64,000 nucleotides of DNA, from positions 1,612,001-1,676,000 of the forward strand of contig NZ_CP154796.1 of NCBI RefSeq assembly GCF_039566955.1, read 5' to 3'. The translations under genes and the position numbers were made by a program. Source of the stretch: Micromonospora sp. DSM 45708 (GTDB lineage Bacteria; Actinomycetota; Actinomycetes; Mycobacteriales; Micromonosporaceae). How positions within the stretch are numbered: the stretch's first letter is position 1; each line of letters opens with the position of its first letter. Shown piece by piece: positions 1 through 9,672 of the stretch. The notes under the pieces are model-generated. The model saw only the letters and a list, made by a program, of their open reading frames with translations, was not told the DNA's origin and searched no databases.

Positions 1-78
1 ATCGCCCGTGACCTGCGCGGGTTAGCGCTTACCTGTCGGTAACCCCTAGGCTCGCCACCGACCGAGAGATCAGACTGA

Positions 79-798
<720 letters not shown>

Positions 799-825
799 CT
801 AACGAGAGCACGGAGGAACTGCGCA

Positions 826-1593
826 ATGTCCGGACTCCTGGCCGGTAAGCGGCTGCTGGTCACCGGCGTCATCACCGACGCCTCGATCGCGTTCTCCGTG
901 GCGAAGCTCGCCCAGGAGAACGGCGCCCAGGTCGTGCTCACCGGCTACGGCCGCCTCTCCCTGGTCGAGCGGATCGCCAAGCGGCTGCCCGAGCCGGCGC
1001 CGGTGATCGAGCTGGACGTCAGCAACGACGAGCACCTGGCCGGGCTGGCGGACAAGGTGCGCGAGCACGTCGACGGCCTGGACGGGGTGGTGCACTCGAT
1101 CGGGTTCGCGCCGCAGAGCTGCCTCGGCGGCGGGTTCCTCGACGCGCCGTGGGCCGACGTGGCGACCGCGTTGCAGGTTTCCACGTTCTCCTACAAGTCC
1201 CTCGCCATGGCGGCGCTGCCGCTGATGTCCTCCGGCGGCGCCGTGGTGGGCCTCACCTTCGACGCCACCAAGGCCTGGCCGGTCTACGACTGGATGGGCG
1301 TGGCCAAGGCCGGGCTGGAGTCCGCCTCCCGCTACCTGGCGTTGCACCTGGGCAAGCAGGGCATCCGCAGCAACCTGGTCGCCGCCGGCCCGCTGCGCAC
1401 CATGGCCGCCAAGTCGATCCCCGGGTTCACCCAGTTCGAGGACGCCTGGTCCGAGCGCGCGCCGCTGGGCTGGGACCTCGCCGACCAGGAGCCGGCCGCC
1501 CGGGCCTGCCTGGCGCTGCTGTCCGACTGGTTCCCGGCCACCACCGGCGAGATCGTGCACGTCGACGGCGGCTACCACGCCCTCGGCGCCTGA
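826..1593 (+). CDS. fabI: Enoyl-ACP reductase FabI (InhA-type)
   Basis: NADH-dependent enoyl-ACP reductase, the last step of the type II fatty-acid elongation cycle. The protein is 255 residues, a little shorter than mycobacterial InhA. Visible signatures are the glycine-poor nucleotide loop TGVITDASIAF (13-23), HSIGF at 90-94 and the catalytic Tyr154-x6-Lys161 pair in YDWMGVAK. A strong ribosome site (GGAGGAAC) precedes the ATG. It lies 27 bp after fabG, so the two are likely one operon; a GC-rich hairpin follows the stop codon. Regulation is not evident from the sequence. Confidence 0.95.
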   Translation: MSGLLAGKRLLVTGVITDASIAFSVAKLAQENGAQVVLTGYGRLSLVERIAKRLPEPAPVIELDVSNDEHLAGLADKVREHVDGLDGVVHSIGFAPQSCLGGGFLDAPWADVATALQVSTFSYKSLAMAALPLMSSGGAVVGLTFDATKAWPVYDWMGVAKAGLESASRYLALHLGKQGIRSNLVAAGPLRTMAAKSIPGFTQFEDAWSERAPLGWDLADQEPAARACLALLSDWFPATTGEIVHVDGGYHALGA

Positions 1594-1601
1594 GCGCCGC
1601 G

Positions 1602-1622
1602 GTGGGCCCCGGCGGGGCCCAC
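1602..1622 (+). terminator. Hairpin after fabI
   Basis: Perfect 9-bp arms (GTGGGCCCC / GGGGCCCAC) with a 3-nt loop, 9 bp after the fabI stop codon. There is no clear T-run, as is common for actinobacterial terminators. It suggests the downstream hemH has its own promoter. Confidence 0.6.
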
Positions 1623-1694
1623 TGCAACCGGCCGTTACCGCGCTGACCAGGGGGCGTCGCGCGGGCGTCACGGCGGGCGGGGAAGAATAGGACC

Positions 1695-2726
1695 ATGGCG
1701 TACGACGCGTTGGTGCTGGTCTCCTTCGGTGGCCCGGAGCGGCCCGAGGACGTGCTCCCCTTCCTCCAGAACGTGACCCGGGGCCGGGGCGTGCCGCCGG
1801 AGCGGCTGGCCGAGGTCGCCGAGCACTACCTGCACTTCGGCGGCGTGTCCCCGATCAACCAGCAGTGCCGGGACCTGCTGGCGGCGATCCGGGCGGACTT
1901 CGCCGCCAACGGCGTCGACCTGCCGGTCTACTGGGGCAACCGCAACTGGGACCCGATGCTCGCCGACACGGTGGCGCAGATGCGCGACGACGGGGTCACC
2001 CGCGCGCTGGCGTTCGTCACCAGCGCGTACGGCGGCTACTCCTCCTGCCGGCAGTACCAGGAGGACATCGCGACCGCGCGGGCCGCGGTCGGCCCGGACG
2101 CGCCGCTGATCGAGAAGCTGCGTCAGTTCTGGGACCACCCCGGCTTCGTCGAGCCGCACGCCGACGCGGTCCGCGCCGCGCTGGCCCAGCTCGACCCGGC
2201 CCGGCGGGACAGCACCCGGCTGGTGTTCACCGCGCACTCGATCCCGGCCTCGGCCGCCGCCACCGCCGGCCCGCACGGCGGCCGGTACACCGCCCAGTTG
2301 GAGGAGACCGCCCGGCTGGTGCACGCCGCCGCCGCGCCCGACCTGCCGTACGACCTGGTCTGGCAGAGCCGGTCCGGCCCGCCGCAGGTGCCGTGGCTGG
2401 AGCCGGACGTCAACGACCACCTGACCAGCCTGGCCGAGCAGGGCGTGACAGGTGTGGTGGTGAGCCCGATCGGTTTCGTCTCGGACCACCTGGAGGTGGT
2501 CTGGGACCTGGACACCGAGGCGCTGGAGACGGCCAAGCAGCTCGGGCTGGACTTCGTCCGGGCCGGCACCCCGGGCACCGACCCGCGGTTCGTGGCGATG
2601 GTCCGCGAGCTGGTCCTGGAGCGCACCGCCCCGGACGGGGAGCGGTCGCGCCGCCGGCTGGGCGAGTTGCCGGCCTGGGACACCTGCCCGGCGCTGTGCT
2701 GCGTGCCCGCGGCCCGCCGGCCCTGA
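1695..2726 (+). CDS. hemH: Ferrochelatase (coproporphyrin-type, HemH/CpfC)
   Basis: Inserts ferrous iron into a porphyrin; in actinobacteria the family works on coproporphyrin III (established for the family, not shown here). 343 residues. Family residues visible are His181 in TAHSIPAS and the His265/Glu267 pair in [11 protein letters not shown]. The C-terminal tail carries Cys331, Cys335 and Cys336 (TCPALCC) and there is an internal Cys118, consistent with the [2Fe-2S] cluster known for actinobacterial ferrochelatases; the ligand assignment is my inference. A -10-like AAGAAT lies 6 nt before the ATG, suggesting a leaderless mRNA. The gene keeps the mycobacterial fabG-inhA-hemH order. Confidence 0.93.
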   Translation: MAYDALVLVSFGGPERPEDVLPFLQNVTRGRGVPPERLAEVAEHYLHFGGVSPINQQCRDLLAAIRADFAANGVDLPVYWGNRNWDPMLADTVAQMRDDGVTRALAFVTSAYGGYSSCRQYQEDIATARAAVGPDAPLIEKLRQFWDHPGFVEPHADAVRAALAQLDPARRDSTRLVFTAHSIPASAAATAGPHGGRYTAQLEETARLVHAAAAPDLPYDLVWQSRSGPPQVPWLEPDVNDHLTSLAEQGVTGVVVSPIGFVSDHLEVVWDLDTEALETAKQLGLDFVRAGTPGTDPRFVAMVRELVLERTAPDGERSRRRLGELPAWDTCPALCCVPAARRP

Positions 2727-2763
2727 GCCCGACCGACCATCGACACCCCCTGGGACGGACACG

Positions 2764-3543
2764 ATGCATGACCGCAAGCCGGTGCAGAGCTGGCTCACCG
2801 ACATGGACGGCGTGCTGGTGCACGAGGGGCAGCCGGTGCCCGGCGCTCCGGAGTTCGTCAAGAAGCTGCGCGTCTCCGGCAAGCCGTTCCTGGTGCTGAC
2901 GAACAACTCCATCTACACCCCGCGCGATCTCCAGGCCCGGCTGGCCCGGATGGGGCTGGACGTGCCGGAGGAGGCGATCTGGTCGTCCGCGCTGGCGACC
3001 GCCCAGTTCCTGGCCGACCAGCGGCCGGGCGGGACCGCGTACGTGATCGGTGAGGCCGGCCTGACCACGGCGCTGCACGCGGTGGGGTACGTGCTCAGCG
3101 ACTTCGCGCCGGACTACGTGGTGCTGGGGGAGACCCGCACCTACAGCTTCGAGGCGATAACCAAGGCGATCCGGCTGATCGACGACGGCGCGCGGTTCAT
3201 CTGCACCAACCCGGACGCCACCGGCCCGTCGGTCGAGGGCGCGCTGCCGGCGGCCGGCTCGGTGGCCGCGATGATCTCCAAGGCGACCGGGGTGGACCCC
3301 TACTTCGTCGGCAAGCCCAATCCGATGATGATGCGGTCGGCATTGAACACCATCGACGCGCACTCGGAGTCCACCGCGATGATCGGCGACCGGATGGACA
3401 CCGACATCCTGTGCGGGCTGGAGGCCGGGCTGGAGACGATCCTGGTGCTCACCGGCATCAGCACCCGGGCCGAGGCCGAGCGGTACCCGTACCGGCCGTC
3501 CCGGATCGTCGACTCGGTGGCCGACCTGATCGACGAGGTCTGA
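2764..3543 (+). CDS. HAD-IIA family (NagD-like) phosphatase
   Basis: Cytosolic HAD-superfamily hydrolase of the NagD/4-nitrophenylphosphatase branch, 259 residues. Motif I is DMDGVL (Asp13 nucleophile, Asp15 acid/base), motif II is VLTNNS and the metal-binding motif IV is GDRMDTDI near residue 207. The C2 cap typical of subclass IIA lies between motifs II and III. The physiological phosphate ester cannot be read from sequence. It starts 37 bp after hemH and may be read through from it; the ribosome site is weak. Confidence 0.85.
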   Translation: MHDRKPVQSWLTDMDGVLVHEGQPVPGAPEFVKKLRVSGKPFLVLTNNSIYTPRDLQARLARMGLDVPEEAIWSSALATAQFLADQRPGGTAYVIGEAGLTTALHAVGYVLSDFAPDYVVLGETRTYSFEAITKAIRLIDDGARFICTNPDATGPSVEGALPAAGSVAAMISKATGVDPYFVGKPNPMMMRSALNTIDAHSESTAMIGDRMDTDILCGLEAGLETILVLTGISTRAEAERYPYRPSRIVDSVADLIDEV

Positions 3544-3562
3544 GTCGGGGCCCCGTGCCGCG

Positions 3563-4357
3563 TCAGAGTCGCAGCGGGGCGTTGCAGGCGGCCACCAGTG
3601 CCTGCCGGCAGGCGGTGGTCAGCGGTCGGAGCGCCGCGTCCCGCTGCTGCGCCTCGTAGGTGTTGACCGCCCCGCCCGGGGCGCTCTCGCCGGCCAGGGC
3701 GAGCACCCGGTCCAGCACGGCGGCGCGGGCGAACAGGCGGCGGGACCGCGGATCGAAGCCGGGTGGCAGGTCGGTGGTGCCGTCGGGGCGGCGCAGTGCC
3801 GCGAGCGCGCCGGCCAGCTCGGGCCGCCACTGGGCGACGTCCAGTCGGGTCAGTGCCGCGGTCGTCTCGGCCAGCGCGGTGGCCAGTTCGGCCTCGGCCT
3901 CCGCCGCGCCCGGCGCGGTCAGCGACGCCTTCGGCGCGTCCGCCGGCAGCGCGTGGACCCGCCAGAGCACCGTCTCCCAGGTCATCCCGGAGCCGGAGGT
4001 GTGCGTGCGCACCTCGGGCACCAGCCCGAGCCCGCTGGCCACCACCGCCTCGCCGGCGAGCAGCGCCGCCCCGGCGAACGCGCCGGGGCCGGGCAGCCCG
4101 CGCGGGTCGCCCGGAGCGGGCAGGACCAGGCGGATCTCGTCCGGGGAGTGCTTGGCCAGGCTCGGCAGCGCCTCCCGCAGGGACACGTCGGTCCAGGTGC
4201 CGGGCGCGTCCGCGACGAGGTGCTCCTCGTCGCCGGCGATGGCGTCGGCGACCTCGTCGAACGGCACCAGGCCGGCGCGCCAGGCGCGTACCCATGCGAC
4301 GAACCGGCTCGACCGGCGCGCAGCCAGCGTGGCCGCGCCCGTTGCGGGGGAGGACAT
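3563..4357 (-). CDS. Conserved hypothetical protein
   Basis: 264 residues when started at the ATG at 4357. That start has a TACCCT hexamer 6 nt upstream, fitting a leaderless promoter. The protein is alanine-rich and soluble, with no membrane segment or signal peptide and no catalytic motif I recognise. It converges on the HAD gene (20-bp gap) and is divergent from the DUF3097 gene, with the two start regions about 160 bp apart. I recognise it only as an actinobacterial protein of unknown function. Confidence 0.7.
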   Translation of the reverse strand: MSSPATGAATLAARRSSRFVAWVRAWRAGLVPFDEVADAIAGDEEHLVADAPGTWTDVSLREALPSLAKHSPDEIRLVLPAPGDPRGLPGPGAFAGAALLAGEAVVASGLGLVPEVRTHTSGSGMTWETVLWRVHALPADAPKASLTAPGAAEAEAELATALAETTAALTRLDVAQWRPELAGALAALRRPDGTTDLPPGFDPRSRRLFARAAVLDRVLALAGESAPGGAVNTYEAQQRDAALRPLTTACRQALVAACNAPLRL

Positions 4358-4518
4358 GCGGAAAGGGTACGTGCTAGCCGCCGCCGCTGTCTCGGCTGCC
4401 GCTCCGGTGGTGTGGCCTGCCCCCAACTACCCCGTTCGCACCGTTTCGTGCCGTCGGGCGGTGCCCGGACCGGCGCGTCGGCGGGCGGCCCGCCGGCCCG
4501 GTGGCTAGCGTGATCAGC

Positions 4519-5331
4519 ATGGCGGGGCGATACGACGGGGATGTGCTGGCGGGCGACTGGCGGAGGCGGAAGGTGACCCCCGAGGTCGACGCCGAGCCCG
4601 ACCTGGTGGTCGAGGACGCCGACTCCGGGTTCTGCGGCGCGGTGGTCGGCTTCGACTCCGGCGCCGTGGTGCTGGAGGACCGGCACGGTCGGCGGCGCAA
4701 CTTCCCGCTGTTGCCCGCCGCGTTCCTGCTCGACGGCCGGCCGGTCACGCTGCGCCGCCCGGCCCGCGCCCCGGTCCCGGCCGCCCGGCGTCGGACCGCC
4801 TCCGGCTCGGTCGCCGTGGACGGGGTACGGGCGCAGGTCGCCAAGGCCAGCCGGATCTGGGTGGAGGGCGTGCACGACGCCGCGCTCGTCGAGCGGATCT
4901 GGGGCGACGACCTGCGGATCGAGGGCGTGGTGGTGGAGCCGCTCGACGGCATCGACGCGCTCGCCGACGAGGTGCGCGCGTTCGCGCCCGGCCCGGGCCG
5001 GCGGCTCGGTGTGCTGGTCGACCACCTCGTCCCGGGCTCCAAGGAGAGCCGGATCGTGGCCCGGGTGACCTCGCCCCACGTGCTGGTCACCGGTCACCCC
5101 TACGTGGACGTGTGGCAGGCGGTGCGACCGGCGGCGCTGGGCATCGCGGCGTGGCCGGTGGTGCCGCCCGGGCAGCCCTGGAAGGAGGGCGTCTGCGCCG
5201 CGCTCGGCGTGGCCGAGCCGGCCGACATGTGGCGGCACATCCTGTCCCGGGTGGACAGTTTCGCGGACGTGGAGACGCCGCTGATCAACGCGATGGAGCG
5301 GTTGATCGATTTCGTCACCTCGCCTGGGTAG
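4519..5331 (+). CDS. DUF3097 family protein
   Basis: Actinobacterial DUF3097 protein, 270 residues from the ATG at 4519. It begins MAGRYDGDVLAGDW and contains the well-conserved SRIWVEGVHDAALVERIWGD stretch and a GVLVDHLVPGSKESRI segment that resembles a Toprim-like acidic motif. The Toprim comparison is my inference; the function is unknown. In-frame GTG codons at 4501 and 4510 could extend it, but a TAGCGT hexamer sits 7 nt before 4519, matching the leaderless pattern seen elsewhere in the window and supporting the shorter start. Confidence 0.85.
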   Translation: MAGRYDGDVLAGDWRRRKVTPEVDAEPDLVVEDADSGFCGAVVGFDSGAVVLEDRHGRRRNFPLLPAAFLLDGRPVTLRRPARAPVPAARRRTASGSVAVDGVRAQVAKASRIWVEGVHDAALVERIWGDDLRIEGVVVEPLDGIDALADEVRAFAPGPGRRLGVLVDHLVPGSKESRIVARVTSPHVLVTGHPYVDVWQAVRPAALGIAAWPVVPPGQPWKEGVCAALGVAEPADMWRHILSRVDSFADVETPLINAMERLIDFVTSPG

Positions 5332-5662
5332 TGGTTGCGCCCGGGGCCGGGGGCGACCGCGCCCGGCTCCGGGCGGTCAGGCTTGATCCCTGCGCCGGTC
5401 ACGGTCGCCCCCGGCCCCGTCGTGCGCCGGGTTCGCGGCTCGGTCCCGCGGTCGGTGGGGTGGGGTATGCCGGGGCGCTACGAACTTGAGGGCGTGGACG
5501 AGTCAGGGGTGAGTCGTCCACGCCCTCAAGTTGGTAGGCGCCCCAGGCGTGGGTCGGCGGCCATGCGGCGGCCCGGTCGTTCTCCGGGGAGGTGGGCGGC
5601 GCTTGCCTCACGCCACACGGCTGCGGCCGGAGGCCGCGGGGGCGGTGGTCGGAGGGCGGGAG
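5332..5662. other. 331-bp intergenic region
   Basis: Gap between the DUF3097 gene and the end of the serine hydrolase gene. Apart from the large palindromic element at 5472-5544 I see no gene, tRNA or promoter of note; the open frames here lack ribosome sites and family features. Confidence 0.6.
5472..5544. repeat. Palindromic intergenic element, family A copy 1
   Basis: Inner perfect 18-bp arms at 5484-5501 and 5514-5531, separated by 12 nt. They are flanked by imperfect outer arms (GGGGCGC at 5472 and GCGCCCC at 5538), so the whole 73 bp can fold back on itself. One side (5476-5507) is closely similar to 63690-63722 at the other end of the window, so this is a dispersed family. It lies in the long gap between two convergent genes and could also terminate both. 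Confidence 0.75.
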
Positions 5663-6973
5663 TCAGGGGGTCTGGTCGGGGGAGCGGGTGAGGACGAACG
5701 TGGCGATGTCCAGCGCGACCACCCCGCCGGCGGAGTCGCGGACGACGGTGAGGATCTCGCCGTCCTGCGGGCCGGACCGGCCCCGCCAGCGGTCCGGCCC
5801 CTCCGGCGTGAAGCGGAGCGACGAGCCGCCCACCGGCCCGCCCACCAGGTCACCGGCCGGGTCGACGCGGAACTCGTATTCCAGGCCCATCCACCACCAG
5901 CGGCCGGTCAGCTCGGCCGCTTCGGCGGCGGGGGGAGCGGCCGGGCGCCACGGGGCCGGCGCGGGCGGCTCGGCGTCGAGCACCCGGGTCAGCACGTCGC
6001 GGGCCATCCCCACGACGTGGTGCCCGCGCAGCCCGTACGCGTTGGCGAAGTCCACCACCGCGGTCCGGGTGGGGCGGTGCACCACCAGGCCGGCGACGAA
6101 GCCGGGCATCGAGCCGCCGTGGCCCACGTACACCCGGTCGCCGACCCGGTAGAGCTCCACGCCGAGGCCGTGGCCGCCGGTCCACGAGTCCAGGTCGCTG
6201 ATCGCCACCGGGACGCACATCTCGGTCAGCGTCGCCGGGTCGAGCACCGCCGGGTCCGGGTCGGCGAGGAACGCCGCCCAGCGGGCCAGGTCCGCGACGG
6301 TCGACCAGAGCTGCCCGGCCGGCGCCATCGCCCCGGTGTCGGTGAGCGGCTCCTCCCGCAGCGTCTGGTGCCAGGGGTGCACGACGTAGCCCCGGGCGTA
6401 CGGCCCGGTCGGGAGCACGGTGGTGCGGCGCATCCCGAGCGGCTCCAGCAGCCGTTCGGTCAGCAACGCGGGCCACGGGGTGCCGGTGATCCGCTCCAGC
6501 GCGCCGCCGAGCAGCCCGTACGCCAGATTGGAGTAGTGGTAGACCCGGTGCGGCGGGTAGGCGATCTTGTCCGGCGTCAGCCCGGCGAGCAGCGTGTCCA
6601 GGTCGGTGCCCTCGGCGCGTTCCCACCAGCCGCCGTCCGGCTCCCGTTGCAGCCCGCTGGCGTGCCCGAGCAACTGGCGCACGGTGAGCGTGCCGACCGG
6701 GGTGCCGGGCAGGTGCTCGTCGAGCGGGTCGTCCAGGGCCAGCCGCCCGGCGTCGCGCTGCTGCATCACCAGCGCCGCGGTCATGGTCTTGGTGATCGAG
6801 CCGATCCGGTACTGCATGTCGACGTGGGGGCGGGGATGCTCGCCGGCGACCGCCACGTGTGCCAGTTCGCCGTCGCGGACCACGCCCAGGGCGACCGACG
6901 GCCCGCGTCCGTCCGCCTGGGCGCGGGCGACCAGCAGGTCCACCTGGCGTGCGGTCTCGGGCAGCAGAGCCAT
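5663..6973 (-). CDS. Serine hydrolase, beta-lactamase/class C PBP-like
   Basis: 436-residue serine hydrolase of the beta-lactamase/esterase/D-aminopeptidase fold. Family motifs are SITK (Ser59 nucleophile, Lys62), YSN (Tyr147, Asn149) and HGG near residue 285. No signal peptide is visible, so it is probably cytosolic and the substrate is unknown; an esterase or peptidase role is as likely as cell-wall cleavage. The C-terminal ~90 residues form an extra beta-rich domain common in this family. The ATG at 6973 is chosen because a strong GAGGAGG site precedes it; longer in-frame starts would run into the divergent nfeD gene. Confidence 0.88.
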   Translation of the reverse strand: MALLPETARQVDLLVARAQADGRGPSVALGVVRDGELAHVAVAGEHPRPHVDMQYRIGSITKTMTAALVMQQRDAGRLALDDPLDEHLPGTPVGTLTVRQLLGHASGLQREPDGGWWERAEGTDLDTLLAGLTPDKIAYPPHRVYHYSNLAYGLLGGALERITGTPWPALLTERLLEPLGMRRTTVLPTGPYARGYVVHPWHQTLREEPLTDTGAMAPAGQLWSTVADLARWAAFLADPDPAVLDPATLTEMCVPVAISDLDSWTGGHGLGVELYRVGDRVYVGHGGSMPGFVAGLVVHRPTRTAVVDFANAYGLRGHHVVGMARDVLTRVLDAEPPAPAPWRPAAPPAAEAAELTGRWWWMGLEYEFRVDPAGDLVGGPVGGSSLRFTPEGPDRWRGRSGPQDGEILTVVRDSAGGVVALDIATFVLTRSPDQTP

Positions 6974-7028
6974 CTCGTCCTCCTCGTCGCCGTACGGCCG
7001 GCCCAGCCTAGCGATCATGACAGTTCGA

Positions 7029-7050
7029 TGACACGTGCCTTGACGTGTCA
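7029..7050. promoter_or_regulatory. Inverted repeat in divergent promoter region
   Basis: Perfect 8-bp arms TGACACGT / ACGTGTCA around a 6-nt spacer, between the divergent serine hydrolase and nfeD genes and only 11 bp before the nfeD start. It may be an operator or a promoter-overlapping palindrome; this is inference from position. Confidence 0.45.
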
Positions 7051-7061
7051 CGATTGACCAC

Positions 7062-7535
7062 GTGGACGCCGTGTTCTGGATCGTTCTGGGTGTGGTATTG
7101 GCGGTCGCCGAGATCTTCACGACGACGCTCTTCCTGATCATGTTCGGGGTCGGGGCGTTCGCCGCGGCCGGCGCCGCCGCGCTCGGCGCGCCGGTGGCGC
7201 TCCAGGCGGTGATCTTCGCGGTGGTCTCGGCGCTGTCCCTGGCGCTGGCCCGGCCGGTGATCCGCCGGAACGCCCGGTCGGCGCTGGAGACCGGTGAGCA
7301 ACCGTTCGGCGTCGAGGCCATCGAGGGGGCCAGTGCGGTGGTCCTGGAGGCGGTGGACGCCGACCGGGGCATGGTCAAGATCGATGGTGAGCTGTGGACG
7401 GCCCGTTCGTTCGACGCGACGCGGGCGTACGCCGTCGGCGAGCGGGTGCAGGTGATAAAGGTCCGGGGCGCGACCGCCCTGGTCTGGCAGGACGACATTT
7501 CCGCCCCGGGCGGGCTGCCCGAAGCGAGAGGGTGA
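7062..7535 (+). CDS. NfeD family membrane protein
   Basis: 157-residue short NfeD protein. Three hydrophobic segments (about 4-20, 22-43 and 46-65) are followed by a soluble OB-fold domain (about 80-145) ending in KVRGATALVWQ. NfeD proteins partner SPFH proteins in membrane microdomains. The SPFH gene starts 4 bp after the stop codon, so the pair is translationally linked and almost certainly functions together. GTG start; the ribosome site is weak. Confidence 0.9.
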   Translation: MDAVFWIVLGVVLAVAEIFTTTLFLIMFGVGAFAAAGAAALGAPVALQAVIFAVVSALSLALARPVIRRNARSALETGEQPFGVEAIEGASAVVLEAVDADRGMVKIDGELWTARSFDATRAYAVGERVQVIKVRGATALVWQDDISAPGGLPEARG

Positions 7536-7539
7536 AGAT

Positions 7540-8646
7540 ATGGAGTTTGCAGCGGTCCTGTTGATCGCCGTGGCGGTGATCGTCGTGGTGACCCTGGCGA
7601 AGGCGGTGCGGATCGTGCCGCAGCAGCGCCAGGACGTGGTGGAGCGGCTCGGTCGGTACAAGCGCACCCTGAGCCCGGGCCTCAACCTGCTGGTGCCGTT
7701 CGTCGACGCGGTGCGCACCAAGGTCGACATGCGCGAGCAGGTGGTCAGCTTCCCGCCGCAGCCGGTGATCACCTCGGACAACCTGGTCGTCTCGATCGAC
7801 ACGGTGCTCTACTTCAAGGTGGTCGACTCGGTCCGGGCCACCTACGAGATCTCCAACTTCCTCCAGGCGATCGAGCAGCTCACCGTCACCACGCTGCGTA
7901 ACGTGATCGGCTCGCTGGACCTGGAGCGCGCGCTCACCAGCCGCGAGGAGATCAACAGGCACCTGTCCGGCGTGCTGGACGAGACCACCGGCCGCTGGGG
8001 CATCAAGGTGACCCGGGTGGAGATCAAGGCGATCGAGCCGCCGCCGAGCATCCGCGACTCGATGGAGAAGCAGATGCGCGCCGAGCGGGACCGCCGCGCC
8101 GCCATCCTCAACGCCGAGGGGCACAAGCAGTCCCAGATCCTCACCGCCGAGGGTGAGAAGCAGGCCGCGGTGCTGCGCGCCGACGGTGACCGGCAGGCCC
8201 GGATCCTCCAGGCGGAGGGCCAGGCCAAGGCGATCCGCACCGTCTTCGACGCGATCCACACCGCCAACCCGAGCCAGAAGGTGCTGGCCTACCAGTACCT
8301 CCAGGCGCTGCCGCAGATCGCCAACGGCACGGCCAACAAGGTGTGGATCGTCCCGACCGAGCTGACCCGGGCGCTGGAGGGCATGGGCGGCGCGTTGGGC
8401 GGGCTGGCGAACATGGTCGGCGACCAGCCGTCGCCGGAGGCCGCCAGGACCGCCAGCGAGGTCGAGCGGGAGGCCGCCGAGGCGGCCCAGGCCGCGGCCG
8501 TCGCCGCCCGGGAGATCCACGACGAGGTACGCGTGGCGGAGGCGCAGGCCACCGGCGGCACCACGGCGAAGGGCCTGCCGGCCCCGGAGCCGGTGGCCCC
8601 GGAATCCCTGCTCAACGACCCGGCGGACCAGCGCGAACGGGGCTGA
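7540..8646 (+). CDS. SPFH/stomatin-like (slipin) protein
   Basis: 368-residue SPFH (band 7) protein. One N-terminal membrane anchor (about 4-20) is followed by the stomatin domain with RIVPQQRQDVVERLGRY at its start and the VTRVEIKAIEPP motif. Next comes a long charged coiled coil with repeated AEG/ADG units (about 175-235) that drives oligomerisation in the family. The tail is alanine- and glutamate-rich. It forms a scaffold at the inner membrane with the NfeD partner encoded just upstream. The ATG has GAGGGTGA upstream. Confidence 0.92.
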   Translation: MEFAAVLLIAVAVIVVVTLAKAVRIVPQQRQDVVERLGRYKRTLSPGLNLLVPFVDAVRTKVDMREQVVSFPPQPVITSDNLVVSIDTVLYFKVVDSVRATYEISNFLQAIEQLTVTTLRNVIGSLDLERALTSREEINRHLSGVLDETTGRWGIKVTRVEIKAIEPPPSIRDSMEKQMRAERDRRAAILNAEGHKQSQILTAEGEKQAAVLRADGDRQARILQAEGQAKAIRTVFDAIHTANPSQKVLAYQYLQALPQIANGTANKVWIVPTELTRALEGMGGALGGLANMVGDQPSPEAARTASEVEREAAEAAQAAAVAAREIHDEVRVAEAQATGGTTAKGLPAPEPVAPESLLNDPADQRERG

Positions 8647-8775
8647 CCGGCAAATCCGAGAATCGCTCATCCGGCGCCCCGGCGCCTGCCACCATCGGTC
8701 TGAAGGACGGGTGGTGACCAGGGCCGGGGCGCCGTTGCGCGTCCCGGGCCACCCGTGGCGCGAACGAGGTGACGC

Positions 8776-9570
8776 ATGACGGAACCGGCGAACCGGCTCT
8801 TCTCCCGTACCCCGGTCCCCGGCGCGCACGACCCCGGCGGACCGCTCGGCTCCCGGCGTACCGGAGGAGGTTTCGGGGTCCTGCCGTTCGTCTCCGAACC
8901 GGGGCCGGGGGCCCCGGCCACGGACGCGAGCTGGGCCTGGTCCGTCCGGCGGTTCGCCCGCGCGGCGGTCTGGCTGCTCCCGGCGTACGCGGTTCTCTAC
9001 GGCGTGGTGGCGATGGCCAGCGACGGCGGGGTGGGCAACGACCCCTACCCGGCCGACGGCCGGCCGCTCTACCTGGTCGGCTGGGTGGCGTCGGTCTGGC
9101 TGGGGCTGCTGGCCCTGCTCGCGCTCACCGGGCTGCTCGCCGCCACCCGCTGCCGCCGGGTCGCGCTGGCCGGGCTGTTGGCCAGCATCGGCGGCATGGT
9201 GCTGATGCTCCCGTTCGCCGGGCTGGCCGAGCAGACGCCGGTGTTCGGCCTGACCGCGCGCGGCATCGTGCTGTTCGGGGCCACCTGCTACAGCGTGGGC
9301 TGGTTCCTCACCGGCTGGTCGGTGGCCCGGTCCGGGATGTTCTCCTACGGCGACGGGATCATGCTGATGATCGCCGCGCCGCTGCTCGGCCTCGGCGGCG
9401 CGCTGATCGGCTCGTTGCAGACGTTCGGCGCGATCTTCGTGCTGGTCGCCGGCATCGGTATCGGCTACCGCAGCGGCCGTCTGGTGCCGGAGACCATCGC
9501 CCGCGACGCCGCCACCGCCAGCGTCGCCGCCCCACCGGCGTCACCGGACGGCCCGCTTGCCGCCGGATGA
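8776..9570 (+). CDS. Multi-pass membrane protein of unknown function
   Basis: 264 residues. A ~60-residue proline/glycine-rich cytoplasmic leader is followed by about six hydrophobic segments (roughly 64-82, 97-122, 128-150, 162-184, 194-214 and 218-233) and a short alanine-rich tail. No catalytic motif or known transporter signature is visible. The ATG follows a GAGGTGAC site. It lies 130 bp after the SPFH gene and 102 bp before the penicillin-binding protein gene in the same direction. Confidence 0.8.
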   Translation: MTEPANRLFSRTPVPGAHDPGGPLGSRRTGGGFGVLPFVSEPGPGAPATDASWAWSVRRFARAAVWLLPAYAVLYGVVAMASDGGVGNDPYPADGRPLYLVGWVASVWLGLLALLALTGLLAATRCRRVALAGLLASIGGMVLMLPFAGLAEQTPVFGLTARGIVLFGATCYSVGWFLTGWSVARSGMFSYGDGIMLMIAAPLLGLGGALIGSLQTFGAIFVLVAGIGIGYRSGRLVPETIARDAATASVAAPPASPDGPLAAG

Positions 9571-9672
9571 CCGGTTCCCGGGCGCCGCCGAAGCTGGAAA
9601 GTCGCCGTGAGGTAACTGACAGTTGCCTGACGAGGTGGCCGGTTGGCGGCTTTCGTGGCCATCCTTGGCTCC

